Source of the DNA: a virus
Strand: one strand, 5' to 3'
DNA length: 58,538 bases
Virus record (IMG/VR): IMGVR_UViG_3300038463_000101
Location: 1 to 58,538 of that record
Part shown: positions 39,967 to 48,363 of the stretch, piece after piece
Position numbering within the stretch: the first letter of the stretch is position 1
Layout of the letters: each line of letters opens with the position of its first letter
Program-made: the position numbers and the translations under genes
Notes under the pieces: model-generated
The model's database searches: none
The model's input: only the letters and a program-made list of their open reading frames with translations
Told to the model about the DNA's origin: nothing

Positions 39967-40928
39967 TACGTCCACCCCAACTGCCGAAACTGCTCATCCT
40001 GCAACTCCACAATCTCCTGCGCATCGCGCCACGGCCACTCGCCATAAGTGAGCTTGCATTCGGCGTAAAGCTCGATCAGGCGGCGCACTTCGAGTTCGGT
40101 TTGCTTGTAGTAGAGCGAGTCGCCAAACTGGAAGCGGCGCAGGCGAACCTCGTGCGGTGGCTCGGATTCAACGAAGGCGAAGAGGAAGGGCTTTTTAACG
40201 GCAGTCCCGCCGCCTTGCAATGTTAGCCTGTTCAGCAGTTCGCCCTCGGTGTAAAAAAAGCCTTGCCGCAAGTAGCCTTCCCACCAGATCGCATCGGCCA
40301 CGGATTCATCAATGGACTTCCGGGCCTTTTGCTGGAATGTCTTTAGGTCGAGGATGAAGTCTGGGGCAAGCCAGTCCAATCGACACTTACAGGGTTGGCC
40401 GGTATCGCAGTCATCCCAAAACAACTCAACCTCCGGCTGTCCAGTCTCAAGCACGGACTGAAGCCGTGGCTCACTCTTCAGCGCTTCCGTACACCCAGCG
40501 ATGCGGTCGAAGTCCGCGCAGGAAATCATCGTTTTGCCGACGTTGCGGGAGTAGTGCTGCGTCTCTAGCACTTCCCAGATGGGCCAGTTGGGGTCGCAAG
40601 CCTGCACTTGCGCGATAACCTCCTCTTTCTTGGTCCCTTTCGGCTTGTAGCCCTTGTCGGTCAGCCACTCGCGCATGTCGCCGATGGTCACCAGCAAATC
40701 GGGGATCTTGTCTTTATCCAACTCGCAAGCATACTGGTCATCCCACACATCGGGCGGTTGCAGCACCGCGCAGTGCAGCGCTTGCCCAAATGCCTGCTCT
40801 TTCGTTGGCTCGATCTTGGGCCGGTTAGGGTTCACATGCAGATACCAGAAGCGGTATGGCGAGACAGCCAGATCCTTCATGGAAGAGAAGGATAAGGCGG
40901 GGATGGCGCGGTATTCGGATTCGGTCAT
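39966..40928 (-). CDS. RecE/exonuclease VIII-like PD-(D/E)XK nuclease
   Basis: 320 aa. SFSSMKDLAVSPYRFWYLHV, the QALHCAVLQPP segment, and later QPEVELFWDDCDTGQPCKCR LDW, then ILDLKT give the PD-(D/E)XK core, as in phage exodeoxyribonuclease VIII. It probably degrades one DNA strand from ends during phage recombination. It pairs with the second nuclease at 41188; the single-strand annealing protein is not obvious. Confidence 0.8.
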   Translation of the reverse strand: MTESEYRAIPALSFSSMKDLAVSPYRFWYLHVNPNRPKIEPTKEQAFGQALHCAVLQPPDVWDDQYACELDKDKIPDLLVTIGDMREWLTDKGYKPKGTKKEEVIAQVQACDPNWPIWEVLETQHYSRNVGKTMISCADFDRIAGCTEALKSEPRLQSVLETGQPEVELFWDDCDTGQPCKCRLDWLAPDFILDLKTFQQKARKSIDESVADAIWWEGYLRQGFFYTEGELLNRLTLQGGGTAVKKPFLFAFVESEPPHEVRLRRFQFGDSLYYKQTELEVRRLIELYAECKLTYGEWPWRDAQEIVELQDEQFRQLGWT

Positions 40929-41191
40929 TGCTTCACCGCCGTCCGCTCCACATACGTTCCCAAGTTCCGCGCGATGAACTCCTGCATGGCCGCCAGCATG
41001 TCGGGCCGTTCTGCGTTTGAAATGTAGTTCATTCGGCTTTTGATAGCCGGGTCGAACGGAAAGACCAAGAGCGCAAAACCCCAGTCTTTTTGACTGACCG
41101 CCTTCTCGTTGATCACTTCGTCAATTACTCGCGCCAGCGCTTGCATCTGCGCCACAACTTCGGGCTGAATGCCCTCTTGAATCTCCATCAC
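40925..41191 (-). CDS. Hypothetical protein between two nucleases, 88 aa
   Basis: Overlaps both neighbours by four bases. Helical with a central WGFALLVFPFDPAIKSRMNY; Met-rich. Likely a partner protein of the nuclease pair; no family. Confidence 0.6.
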   Translation of the reverse strand: MMEIQEGIQPEVVAQMQALARVIDEVINEKAVSQKDWGFALLVFPFDPAIKSRMNYISNAERPDMLAAMQEFIARNLGTYVERTAVKQ

Positions 41192-42159
41192 GCCATCCTC
41201 CTCGAATACAACCCACTCAATTCAATGTTCGTCACGCCCGATGGACAATAGCAAAGATCCTGCCACGGACACGGCGGAATGTCGCACTGGGGCCGCTCCA
41301 TAATCTCGTCTTCCCAGTCGCCCTCTAGTCTTCCTGTGATCGGAGACACTACTTCTGACATCCGCTGCATCCTGGCGGCCAACCGCGTTGCGTCGTAATG
41401 AAAGCGCTCAACATGCTCTTTCCCTAACTCCTTCACGTCCACCGTCCTCACCCCCACCACGTTATCCGCCTCCATCATGTCTACCCAATCCGAAGCGTTG
41501 TTCTTATCGCTGTCCTGATACCACTTCGGCTTCCATGCGCCTTCCAGCTTCGTGCCGTCCGTCTGTTGGAAGCGGTGATGCCCATGTATCGCCGGATGCG
41601 CGTAAATCCTGGCCCACGGCGTATGCTGATGGCCGCCGGCCATGCGGCCTATCTCAATCACATGCAGTGTCATGCCAACCTGATTCGCCGCGCAGTCGCC
41701 GAAGACTTCCCACGAATGAAGCTTCTGCGCCATCGTGTCGCGGTCCCACCGCTCGACGGCGAACCATGCGTGCAGGAGGCCGGATTCATCAACGAAGGCT
41801 GAGGTTTGCCAACCGTGGTCGCCAATCGTGACGGGTAGCGGCAGTTCGTAACTCAATAGTCCCGCTCGGCTGATAGCCTCTAAGCTTGTGCAAAAGATCG
41901 AACAGTAGTCCCTTGCGATGGTGTATGGGTCCGTTAAAATGTCGAGGCCCGGTCGCGCGGCCTGCTCCAAGAACAGCGTGCAGGCTTCCTGCGCGGCTTG
42001 GTTGGGAGCCTCGCCGTTGCTCATGCGGTATACAGCCTCCCGCCAAAGCTTCTCGAACAACTGCCGTGGCCGCCATCTATCCACCTTCCAGTCGCGCTCA
42101 AGGGCATAACGCCGCTTGCAGCGCTGGAAGGTGGTCAGGAGTTGGTGGTTGAGGAGCAA
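41188..42159 (-). CDS. Cas4/PDDEXK_1-like nuclease with iron-sulfur Cys
   Basis: 323 aa. FQRCKRRYALERDWK at the N-terminus and CDIPPCPWQDLCYC at the C-terminus supply four Cys for a 4Fe-4S cluster, as in AddB/Cas4-like PD-(D/E)XK proteins. The middle holds RDYCSIFCTSLEAISRAG and DESGLLHAWFAVERWD. A likely recombination nuclease cooperating with the exonuclease VIII-like protein. The catalytic Lys and Asp are not fully certain by eye. Confidence 0.65.
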   Translation of the reverse strand: MLLNHQLLTTFQRCKRRYALERDWKVDRWRPRQLFEKLWREAVYRMSNGEAPNQAAQEACTLFLEQAARPGLDILTDPYTIARDYCSIFCTSLEAISRAGLLSYELPLPVTIGDHGWQTSAFVDESGLLHAWFAVERWDRDTMAQKLHSWEVFGDCAANQVGMTLHVIEIGRMAGGHQHTPWARIYAHPAIHGHHRFQQTDGTKLEGAWKPKWYQDSDKNNASDWVDMMEADNVVGVRTVDVKELGKEHVERFHYDATRLAARMQRMSEVVSPITGRLEGDWEDEIMERPQCDIPPCPWQDLCYCPSGVTNIELSGLYSRRMA

Positions 42160-42161
42160 GG

Positions 42162-42308
42162 TTAGCTCTGCGCTGGCGGCTCGGTCGGCAACGTCTGCGT
42201 TGAAAGATACGCCACTTCAATGCCCAACTTCTTCAGCGCATTCGCAATCTTAATCAACAGGTCAGTGGAAAACTCCGGCACGCGGAGCTTGATTGTGATC
42301 TCGGTCAT
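42162..42308 (-). CDS. Leaderless small protein, 48 aa
   Basis: ATG 42308 lies six bases after TATCAT of a spacer-operator promoter, so the mRNA should start at or next to the start codon. MTEITIKLRVPEFSTDLL then IKIANALKKLGIEVAYLS is a beta-alpha-beta mini-domain. First gene of the nuclease operon. Unknown role. Confidence 0.65.
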   Translation of the reverse strand: MTEITIKLRVPEFSTDLLIKIANALKKLGIEVAYLSTQTLPTEPPAQS

Positions 42309-42314
42309 GCAGCC

Positions 42315-42343
42315 ATGATATCCTAGTCGCTACCAGGATGCAA
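42315..42343 (-). promoter_or_regulatory. Operator-containing leaderless promoter
   Basis: On the minus strand: TTGCAT (42338-42343), a 17-nt spacer with CCTGGTAGCGACTAGGA, TATCAT (42315-42320), then six bases and ATG. Confidence 0.75.
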
Positions 42344-42349
42344 CTGTTT

Positions 42350-43990
42350 TTATCGGGTATTCAGCGCCATGATGCCGTCGATGGCGTTCGGGTCGTTCGT
42401 CACATCGGAAGTGTGGCCGCGCACTTTCCGTGCTTGCTGAAGTTCCTGAATGGCCTGCTTGAGTTGCGCGTCGGTTAAGTTTGGTAACTCTTCCCGCAAC
42501 CGTTTGACGGTGATCGGGTAGTCGGGCATCTCTTTTTCGAGACGGGTTACCGTGTCGAGAACGCGCTGGGCGGGCTTACTGGTGGGCGGGCTCGCGGGCT
42601 TGGCTTGCTGGGGCTGGGAAGGCTGCGGGGCCATCTCCGGTTCTGGCTTCACCTTGCCGGTTTCAAGGCCGCGCAGTTCAAACAAGATGCGGTTGAAAGT
42701 CTCTTCGCTATTCTTCCCCAGCGCTTTCGTGCGCTCCTCTGGGCTGAGAGACTTCAGTTGCTCAACAGTCACGCCTTGCTTGTGAAGGTCGTTTGCTGAA
42801 CGGATAGCTTTCTTTACTTGCGCGTGGACCTTGTAGTATTCGTCGGTCGGACGCGGAGCACGGCCACCAGCGGCTGGTGCTTCGGTTGGTGCTTCGGTCT
42901 TAGCGCTGGCAGCTTCCTCCGTTACCGGACCTTGCCGGAACTTCACCGCCGGGGCCGGGTAGACCTTCCGTGGCGCTTCTGGCTCCGGTTCCTTGAACTT
43001 CACCGGGGGCGCGGGCTTGGGCTCCGTCTTCGGTTCGGACCTGAACTTCACCGGGGGCGCGGGCTTGGGTGCGGGCGGCTCATGGCTCTTGAACGTTACG
43101 GGCGGCGGCGGTACCGGCTTACCCGGCTTCGGATCGCCCTCCCCCGCCGTGTGCCAGTTCTTTATCGGTGGCGGCTTGACGGGCTTGCGGGGCGGTGCAT
43201 CCTCCACGCCGTTCGCTTTCTTCAGCGCTTTGATGAGTCCTTCCTTGGCCGACTTGTAGATTTCCGGCGCGGCTCCAACGATGCCGCCGATGGTAGCGCC
43301 GGTTTCCGAGTGGCCGGCGATGGCACCGATATGCTTACCAACTTCAACGCCGACTAAGCCGCCGCCGTAAGTGCGGAGCTTGCCCATCGCCTTGGCGGCG
43401 CCGGATACTGCGCCACCAGTAGCTTTAGCCGCCGTCCGTACCGCCGGGGCTTTCGCAATCTTAACCGCCCTCGCCGCATCCGTACCGACCAACTCCAACA
43501 GGTGAGCGCTGGCTTGGCCGTACTGCTCGTTCTGAATTTCCCGCGAGATTTGATTTGCCATCGGGCCAAAGACAGGGATTAGGCTTTCGACAGCCTTGAT
43601 GGTTCCCTGCCCAACGTTGCCTTCCTTTAGATCGGAATATGCTTGCTTGGCGGTGTCGATGTGGGACTGAAGGATTCCACCAGCGGTATTCTTAGCAAAC
43701 GTGCCGACCGGACCAAGCGCGTAATCGGCAATACCCTTTGGTGCGGCGGCTTCGCCCATTCCCTTGATGTCGCTGCCGAGTGTCGAGAAAAAGCCCTTAT
43801 CTGGCGGGTTCTGGTTTGCGCCGGTTCCCTGGCCGAGAAACTTTAGGTGAGCCTTGGCGACAACAAGCCCCTGCTCCTTGGGCGGTAACCCGGCAAAGTT
43901 AGGGTCGAGAGTTCGCATTACCTTCAACTGCTCACCGGAAGGGAGAGCGTGAAAGTTAGGATCGACCAAAACTTCTTGCGGCGTGGGCAT
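42350..43990 (-). CDS. Putative internal virion protein with Pro/Lys repeats, 546 aa
   Basis: Middle region is Ala/Gly-rich with a glycine-zipper-like stretch (GKHIGAIAGHSETGATIGGI), then a Pro-rich linker repeating (P)PPVKF/VTF/AVKF five times. The C-terminus is helical (LEKEMPDYPITVKRLREELP). Such layout fits ejected internal proteins or tape-measure-like proteins of podoviruses that cross the envelope. Function inferred from composition and neighbour. Confidence 0.6.
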   Translation of the reverse strand: MPTPQEVLVDPNFHALPSGEQLKVMRTLDPNFAGLPPKEQGLVVAKAHLKFLGQGTGANQNPPDKGFFSTLGSDIKGMGEAAAPKGIADYALGPVGTFAKNTAGGILQSHIDTAKQAYSDLKEGNVGQGTIKAVESLIPVFGPMANQISREIQNEQYGQASAHLLELVGTDAARAVKIAKAPAVRTAAKATGGAVSGAAKAMGKLRTYGGGLVGVEVGKHIGAIAGHSETGATIGGIVGAAPEIYKSAKEGLIKALKKANGVEDAPPRKPVKPPPIKNWHTAGEGDPKPGKPVPPPPVTFKSHEPPAPKPAPPVKFRSEPKTEPKPAPPVKFKEPEPEAPRKVYPAPAVKFRQGPVTEEAASAKTEAPTEAPAAGGRAPRPTDEYYKVHAQVKKAIRSANDLHKQGVTVEQLKSLSPEERTKALGKNSEETFNRILFELRGLETGKVKPEPEMAPQPSQPQQAKPASPPTSKPAQRVLDTVTRLEKEMPDYPITVKRLREELPNLTDAQLKQAIQELQQARKVRGHTSDVTNDPNAIDGIMALNTR

Positions 43991-45783
43991 TATTGTGAAA
44001 TCGACTTCAGGTAATCTTCGGCGGTCTTCGGAACACTCCCCGGCGCTTTCTTCGGTGTGCTCGTGGCACCACCCCTACTTGCCTCCCCAATCGACCCGGA
44101 GCCCAACTTGCTCCGCAACCCCGCAATTTGGTTCTGGAACGCCTTCTGCTCCGTATCGGCCTCAATCTTCAACTGATCGACGGCGGCTATCACGTCCTTG
44201 ATCGTGGCGTCTTTGCGTAGAACTTGCTCACCCTTCTCTGTGGCGGATACAGGAAGCATCGCGCGTGATTGCACGCCACCGGCCACCAAGCGGCCATATT
44301 CGCGCTGTACGGCGTTCAGTGCGATGATGTAGCGTTGCAGTTCCGGGTGTGAACTGGCATTCTGTTGTAGCCATTGCACGGTGCGGTTGGCTAGCGGAAT
44401 CCCGCCGGGTCCGTAATCCTGCGCGGCTTTTAACAGCACATCGCTATGCGCCTTCAACGTTTCCTGCACACGCCCGAACGCGCCGGAGACTTCCACGGCT
44501 TGCGCGAGAGCTTTCCCTGTGGCTTTGTCTTCGACCAGCGCGGCGTTGAGTGCCATCGGGTCGAGGCCAGTGATGCGGGCGAGGGCACGCATACCCGCGA
44601 TCTTTCGGGCGCTGCCCTTAGTCGGAACCTTCATGGTGCCTAAAAGATCGCCAAGATACGTGTCGATATTGTCCTGGTCGGTCGGAGTCAGACCAGACGG
44701 CGTATTCTTTGTGTCGAGCTTTGACGTTGGGGCGGGCTTTGGGCCACCACCGCCACCCGTAGACGCAGAGGGAGCGGAGCCGCCACCACCGATACCAGAA
44801 ATAGCTTGGTCGATGGCGATGTTCTGCTCTTGACGTTCAAGCCTCACGTTGAACTCGCGGTCCACCTTGCTTGCCGCTTCAGCGCGTGCCTGCTCTGCCG
44901 TCATGCCCTTGCCAAGAGCCGCACGATAGTAGTTCCCGAACGAACCATAGGAGTCCTGCCGCATCTGCGCGGTGACTTCGGACGGGTTGTATTGCTCCGT
45001 TCCTTCCGGCACTGGTTGGCCAGTATTGGCGTTGAAAACCTTGCCTGGGTCTTGCGGGTCGATGCGAACGGCGATGGTTTTACCGTCTGGGGTCTTGGCC
45101 CATCCAGCTTGCAGGTTATGCTTCTTGACGCCCTCCTGCTTGTCCACTTCCGTTTTGGCCAGCCGCTTCTCTGCTTCCTCATGGCTCACGTTGTACGTTT
45201 CCATATAGGACTGGATTAGGCTCTCTCGCCTCTGCGCCACGCTGGCGACCTTCGCCCGCTCCTGCCCAATCTTCAGGTCGGACTCGTACTTGAGCATCGA
45301 ACGCTTGCGTGCGTCTTCTCGCGCCTCCGCATCGCTGCCATACCCCTGCATCATCCCGGCAAAATCCGGCCCTTGCTTGAAGCGCTGGCTCGCGGCCTGT
45401 GGCTGCGGCTGTTGCTGCGGCGCTGGCACCTGCGTACCGGGGGGAACCTGGCCGGAAGTGGCGGCTTGCGTCTGTGGGGCCGGGGCCGGCTGCTGGCCCT
45501 GCGGCTGCTGCTTGCCTTGCTGTCCGCGTATCTTCTGGAAAATTTGGCTCAGTTGCGGAGCAATCTTCGCCAACCCCTTTTTGCTTTCAGGGTTGTAAAG
45601 CTTTTGCAACTGCTCCATCGCCATCTGGTGACCGGCATCGGACACCTGGGGGTTCAGCAAAATAGAGTACAGCGCGTCTCGCTGTTCTTTCTTGCGGCCC
45701 TCTTCCTCTTGGTGCTTCTCTTCGAGCTTCTTACCAAGCGTGTTTTGGATGCCTTGCGCGAATGCGCCGATTGCGCTGCCCAT
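43990..45783 (-). CDS. Putative internal virion protein, 597 aa
   Basis: N-terminal coiled coil (TLGKKLEEKHQEEEGRKKEQ), a Gln/Pro-rich linker (~residues 95-135), and long helical segments (RRESLIQSYMETYNVSHEEA). C-terminal helices include AVQREYGRLVAGGVQSRAML. Overlaps the next gene end. The large size and helical composition fit an ejection protein. It begins three bases after a small leaderless gene. Confidence 0.6.
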   Translation of the reverse strand: MGSAIGAFAQGIQNTLGKKLEEKHQEEEGRKKEQRDALYSILLNPQVSDAGHQMAMEQLQKLYNPESKKGLAKIAPQLSQIFQKIRGQQGKQQPQGQQPAPAPQTQAATSGQVPPGTQVPAPQQQPQPQAASQRFKQGPDFAGMMQGYGSDAEAREDARKRSMLKYESDLKIGQERAKVASVAQRRESLIQSYMETYNVSHEEAEKRLAKTEVDKQEGVKKHNLQAGWAKTPDGKTIAVRIDPQDPGKVFNANTGQPVPEGTEQYNPSEVTAQMRQDSYGSFGNYYRAALGKGMTAEQARAEAASKVDREFNVRLERQEQNIAIDQAISGIGGGGSAPSASTGGGGGPKPAPTSKLDTKNTPSGLTPTDQDNIDTYLGDLLGTMKVPTKGSARKIAGMRALARITGLDPMALNAALVEDKATGKALAQAVEVSGAFGRVQETLKAHSDVLLKAAQDYGPGGIPLANRTVQWLQQNASSHPELQRYIIALNAVQREYGRLVAGGVQSRAMLPVSATEKGEQVLRKDATIKDVIAAVDQLKIEADTEQKAFQNQIAGLRSKLGSGSIGEASRGGATSTPKKAPGSVPKTAEDYLKSISQ

Positions 45784-45927
45784 TTAGCGCCACCTCATTC
45801 TACGCAAAATGCGCTTCCCGCGTCCGCAACTAATCATGTAGTGGCCCCATCGCCCTTGGTTACAACCCGGCACCATATACTTGCCGTCCAGGTAATTCCA
45901 GTCTATCCAGCCGATTGCGCTGCCCAT
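45784..45927 (-). CDS. Leaderless small basic protein, 47 aa
   Basis: ATG 45927 six bases after TAAACT. GSAIGWIDWNYLDGKYMVPG, then CNQGRWGHYMISCGRGKRIL and RRMRWR; small, Cys-containing and basic. It starts the internal-protein operon. The divergent 45980 gene shares the operator. Confidence 0.6.
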   Translation of the reverse strand: MGSAIGWIDWNYLDGKYMVPGCNQGRWGHYMISCGRGKRILRRMRWR

Positions 45928-45933
45928 GCGTTT

Positions 45934-45972
45934 AGTTTACCCTTGCGTTCTGGTAGCGACTAGGGTTATAGT
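45934..45972. promoter_or_regulatory. Bidirectional operator-containing promoter
   Basis: Plus: TTGCGT (45943-45948)-N17-TTATAG (45966-45971). Minus: TAGTCG-N17-TAAACT (45934-45939). The palindrome CTGGTAGCGACTAG is in both spacers. Both downstream start codons lie within about ten bases of the -10. Confidence 0.7.
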
Positions 45973-45979
45973 GAATGTT

Positions 45980-46087
45980 ATGGAAAATGAATACTCAGTT
46001 TTGGTTGGAAAAACGATTGTGGGGGCTGAAACGGTAGGAGAAGAACCCGCTACAGAAACCAGTAGCGCAACGGAAGGGCAATCTTAA
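45980..46087 (+). CDS. Leaderless small acidic peptide, 35 aa
   Basis: ATG 45980 eight bases after TTATAG. MENEYSVLVGKTIVGAETVG then EEPATETSSATEGQS; acidic and Ser/Thr-rich. Small and unassigned; the divergent promoter is the main support. ATG 45975 starts a 20-aa alternative. Confidence 0.45.
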   Translation: MENEYSVLVGKTIVGAETVGEEPATETSSATEGQS

Positions 46088-46173
46088 ATTATCTTTTTCG
46101 GACGGAACATTTGTCTTAATGTACGCATCTTGCCACGGCACGGTCGAGGTGGGATTACTGAATGACCAAACGA

Positions 46174-46306
46174 TATAATGTAAATGGTCAGGCGGCAACT
46201 TCGGTTGCTGGTGCGCGAGTCACGGAAAACCGATTGTAGGATCTTTTGCGTTTCGCTAGAGCCGTCAATCGGCTACCGCCGCATTTATTAGCTAACGCCT
46301 GACCAG
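46174..46306 (+). ncRNA. Candidate structured RNA, about 120 nt
   Basis: Perfect TATAAT (46174-46179), then TGGTCAGGCG (46185-46194), which pairs with CGCCTGACCA (46296-46305). Inside: GCAAC-TTCG-GTTGC (46195-46208) and CCGATTG (46230-46236)/CAATCGG (46266-46272) enclosing a GCG-TTT-CGC hairpin. The nested, closed architecture fits a folded RNA. No good -35 was seen. The outer stem is also consistent with an inverted-repeat DNA element. It fills a gap between a plus and a minus gene. Confidence 0.5.
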
Positions 46307-46597
46307 TTACTTCCCGCGCATCTTGCTGTAGCGCTTGTTCTGCTTCTTTGTCAGTACCCGCTCGCCCTTATGCACCTTGGCCATGCCGGTCTTCTTCACC
46401 ATGCCGCCTTTTTTGAAGGAGCCGGCATCGCCAGCATCGCCTACATCGGAAGCGGGGGAGCCGCCAGAGGTGGTGTCGCTACCGCCGCTGCTGGAAGGCT
46501 TCCAATTCTTCAGCTTTTTGGCGGCTTTCTTGGCAGCATCACCACCACCACCACCACCACCCGTCAAGCCCGACATAAACCCGCCCAATGCGCCCAT
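46307..46597 (-). CDS. Gly-rich virion-like protein with basic tail, 96 aa
   Basis: N-terminus GALGGFMSGLTGGGGGGGD; the end KKGGMVKKTGMAKVHKGERV then LTKKQNKRYSKMRGK matches a recurrent phage basic tail. AGAGGTCTC upstream of ATG 46597. Could be an internal DNA-binding or tail protein. Confidence 0.6.
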   Translation of the reverse strand: MGALGGFMSGLTGGGGGGGDAAKKAAKKLKNWKPSSSGGSDTTSGGSPASDVGDAGDAGSFKKGGMVKKTGMAKVHKGERVLTKKQNKRYSKMRGK

Positions 46598-46615
46598 TTT
46601 TAAGAGGTCTCCTTT

Positions 46616-47229
46616 TTACAACAGCGCCAACATCAACAACTCCCCAGCCGCCTGCCCATACCCTTGTGCTGTCTGCTGGTTCTCCTTGAACGACTCCGCG
46701 CGGCTATCGGTTGCGTTCTGCAAAACATCGGTGTTTGCCGACGAACCTAACCCTAACAAATTCAAAGCATTAACTTCCTGAGCCTGCCCCACTTTCGCCA
46801 ACCCTTCCGCCCCGGCAATCTGCTTTTGCGTCTGCAAATTCTGCTGGATGCCGAGCTGCTGGCTGATGATGCTGTCGATATTCGCGTTGGTCGTCGCGCC
46901 GGCCTCGCGGTTTAGTTCCGCCGTGCCGCCCGTCCTGCCGGTCCCGCTTGCGGCTTCTGCGCGTCTGGTGGCATCCGCTTGACTCTGTGCGGCATTGATG
47001 GCGGGCGCGGCGTTCTGCTGGATTTGCGTGCGCCCTGGCACCGTCGCCGATAGCAAGCTGGAGAAGGCGTTACCGGCCTGGCCAAGTGTGCTCTGTCCGG
47101 TCGTTTGCTGGTTCTGTCCGAGGCCGAAGCCGTAGGAAAACACGTTTCCCGCGTTCTGCGTTGCTTGCAGTTGGTCGGCACGGTCTGTCTTGGCTGAAGA
47201 TCCGCCAATGCCTAGAGGAATCCGCCCAT
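46616..47229 (-). CDS. Virion protein with apparent start frameshift
   Basis: The expected N-terminus MGGFL begins at ATG 47229 (AAGGAGAGC upstream) but reaches TAG at 47214. One base back, the frame continues GIGGSSAKTDRADQLQATQN, typical for this phage protein family. A -1 shift, or a small insertion, joins them. An alternative is ATG 47269 in the downstream frame (MANSHGGIERRAYHGRIPLG), which overlaps the HNH gene. The rest (to 46616) is Gln/Ala-rich, with coiled helices (ADATRRAEAASGTGRTGG). Confidence 0.6.
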
Positions 47230-47244
47230 GGTACGCTCTCCTTT

Positions 47245-47943
47245 CTATGCCACCATGGCTGTTTGCCACGACTCGCCACGCACAATTCGGCTGATTTGGG
47301 ACTGCCCAAGTCCAACCGATTTAGCAACGGCGCGTTGGGTTTCTCCGGCACGTACCCGCTTACGGATTTCGTCCGCTTGCTCCGAAGAAATTTTAAGGTT
47401 ACGATCCCGGCGACATTCCACCTTGATGCCAAGGCGCGACCGTCGAAGGCCGTTTAAGATTCGGCTTACCTGTACTTGTCCGACGCCAAGCATCTCGCCG
47501 ATAATTCTCTGAGACTTACCTTCTGAGTACAAAACTGGAATGCTCTGCGCCTGCTCTGTCGTGAGCGCTCCAAGTTCCCCGCGTCGGATGTTCTCGGATT
47601 GCGTGACCAATTCGGCGTGTTCAGGGTTGACGCATCGGCGCACTCGGCAAAGATGATCGAGTTCCGCGCGTTCCCCGTCGAGTGTTGCGGGAATCGGACC
47701 AACAAACTGCTCGTAGTAGTAGCGGTGCGCGGCGCACGTCTTCCCTTCGTGCTTGACCTTGCCGTACCCCCACTTGTTTATGCCAAGATTCCAAACCCAA
47801 CACGGCGTTTTGTACCCACGGTCTTCAATGCGGTAGTCTTGGGGCTGCTTACGTGTGGTTTTGCCGTAATGGTGATTGACCAGTAGTTGATCGCCACAGG
47901 GACGAAGACAGCCACACGCGCAGATGTTTGGCGAACCACCCAT
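47245..47943 (-). CDS. HNH homing endonuclease with two helix-turn-helices
   Basis: 232 aa. The HNH core is AELDHLCRVRRCVNPEHAEL, and TPCWVWNLGINKWGYGKVKH precedes it. Two HTH motifs follow (IPVLYSEGKSQRIIGEMLGV and RAGETQRAVAKSVGLGQSQI). ATG 47943 is six bases after TAAACT, so probably leaderless. It is inserted between the GNAT-like and MGGFL-type genes and ends 16 nt from the latter's start. Confidence 0.88.
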   Translation of the reverse strand: MGGSPNICACGCLRPCGDQLLVNHHYGKTTRKQPQDYRIEDRGYKTPCWVWNLGINKWGYGKVKHEGKTCAAHRYYYEQFVGPIPATLDGERAELDHLCRVRRCVNPEHAELVTQSENIRRGELGALTTEQAQSIPVLYSEGKSQRIIGEMLGVGQVQVSRILNGLRRSRLGIKVECRRDRNLKISSEQADEIRKRVRAGETQRAVAKSVGLGQSQISRIVRGESWQTAMVA

Positions 47944-47970
47944 ACGGGTAGTTTAGCTTACGCGCGGGTG

Positions 47971-48363
47971 CTACTGCACATCGTACCCGCTCTGCGCCGG
48001 AATCGTCACAAACACCGGACTCTCCACCTTCTGCATCCCGTACCGCGCACAAAGGCGCTCAGTGAAGGGGCTGTCGGCAATGCAAAGAAGGCCGCGAGTT
48101 TCGTGTTGCTTGAGATAGGTTTGCATCTCTTCGACCAGCCTCCGCGTCGTCTCACCAGCATCTCGCTGTTCATTGTCATGCCGCGTCAATGGTCCGAGCA
48201 CCGGGAAAAGCTGTATCGCCAACGACTCCACCAATGCCCCTTTATCGTCAAATGCGCCGAGAACACTGGCGCACAGCACGGAAAGCATGGCCTGACCGCG
48301 CATGGCCAGTGCGGGGTTGAGCACGTTCTGTACCTCGTCGTCGGTGAGGAAGCGGTAGGTCAT
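47971..48363 (-). CDS. GNAT-like phage hypothetical, 130 aa
   Basis: RFLTDDEVQNVLNPALAMRG, then GALVESLAIQLFPVLGPLTR, and HETRGLLCIADSPFTERLCA are typical for a small phage family related to acetyltransferases (GNAT fold). A catalytic or cofactor-binding site is not evident; the family may be structural. ATG 48363 lies six bases after TAAAAA and beside a hairpin (ACCCGGA/TCCGGGT). Confidence 0.6.
   Translation of the reverse strand: MTYRFLTDDEVQNVLNPALAMRGQAMLSVLCASVLGAFDDKGALVESLAIQLFPVLGPLTRHDNEQRDAGETTRRLVEEMQTYLKQHETRGLLCIADSPFTERLCARYGMQKVESPVFVTIPAQSGYDVQ

Noticed and set aside
46162-46239. 25-aa ORF (MTKRYNVNGQAATSV) overlapping the structured RNA
   Set aside because: The TATAAT lies within it and no ribosome site is present; RNA structure is the simpler reading.
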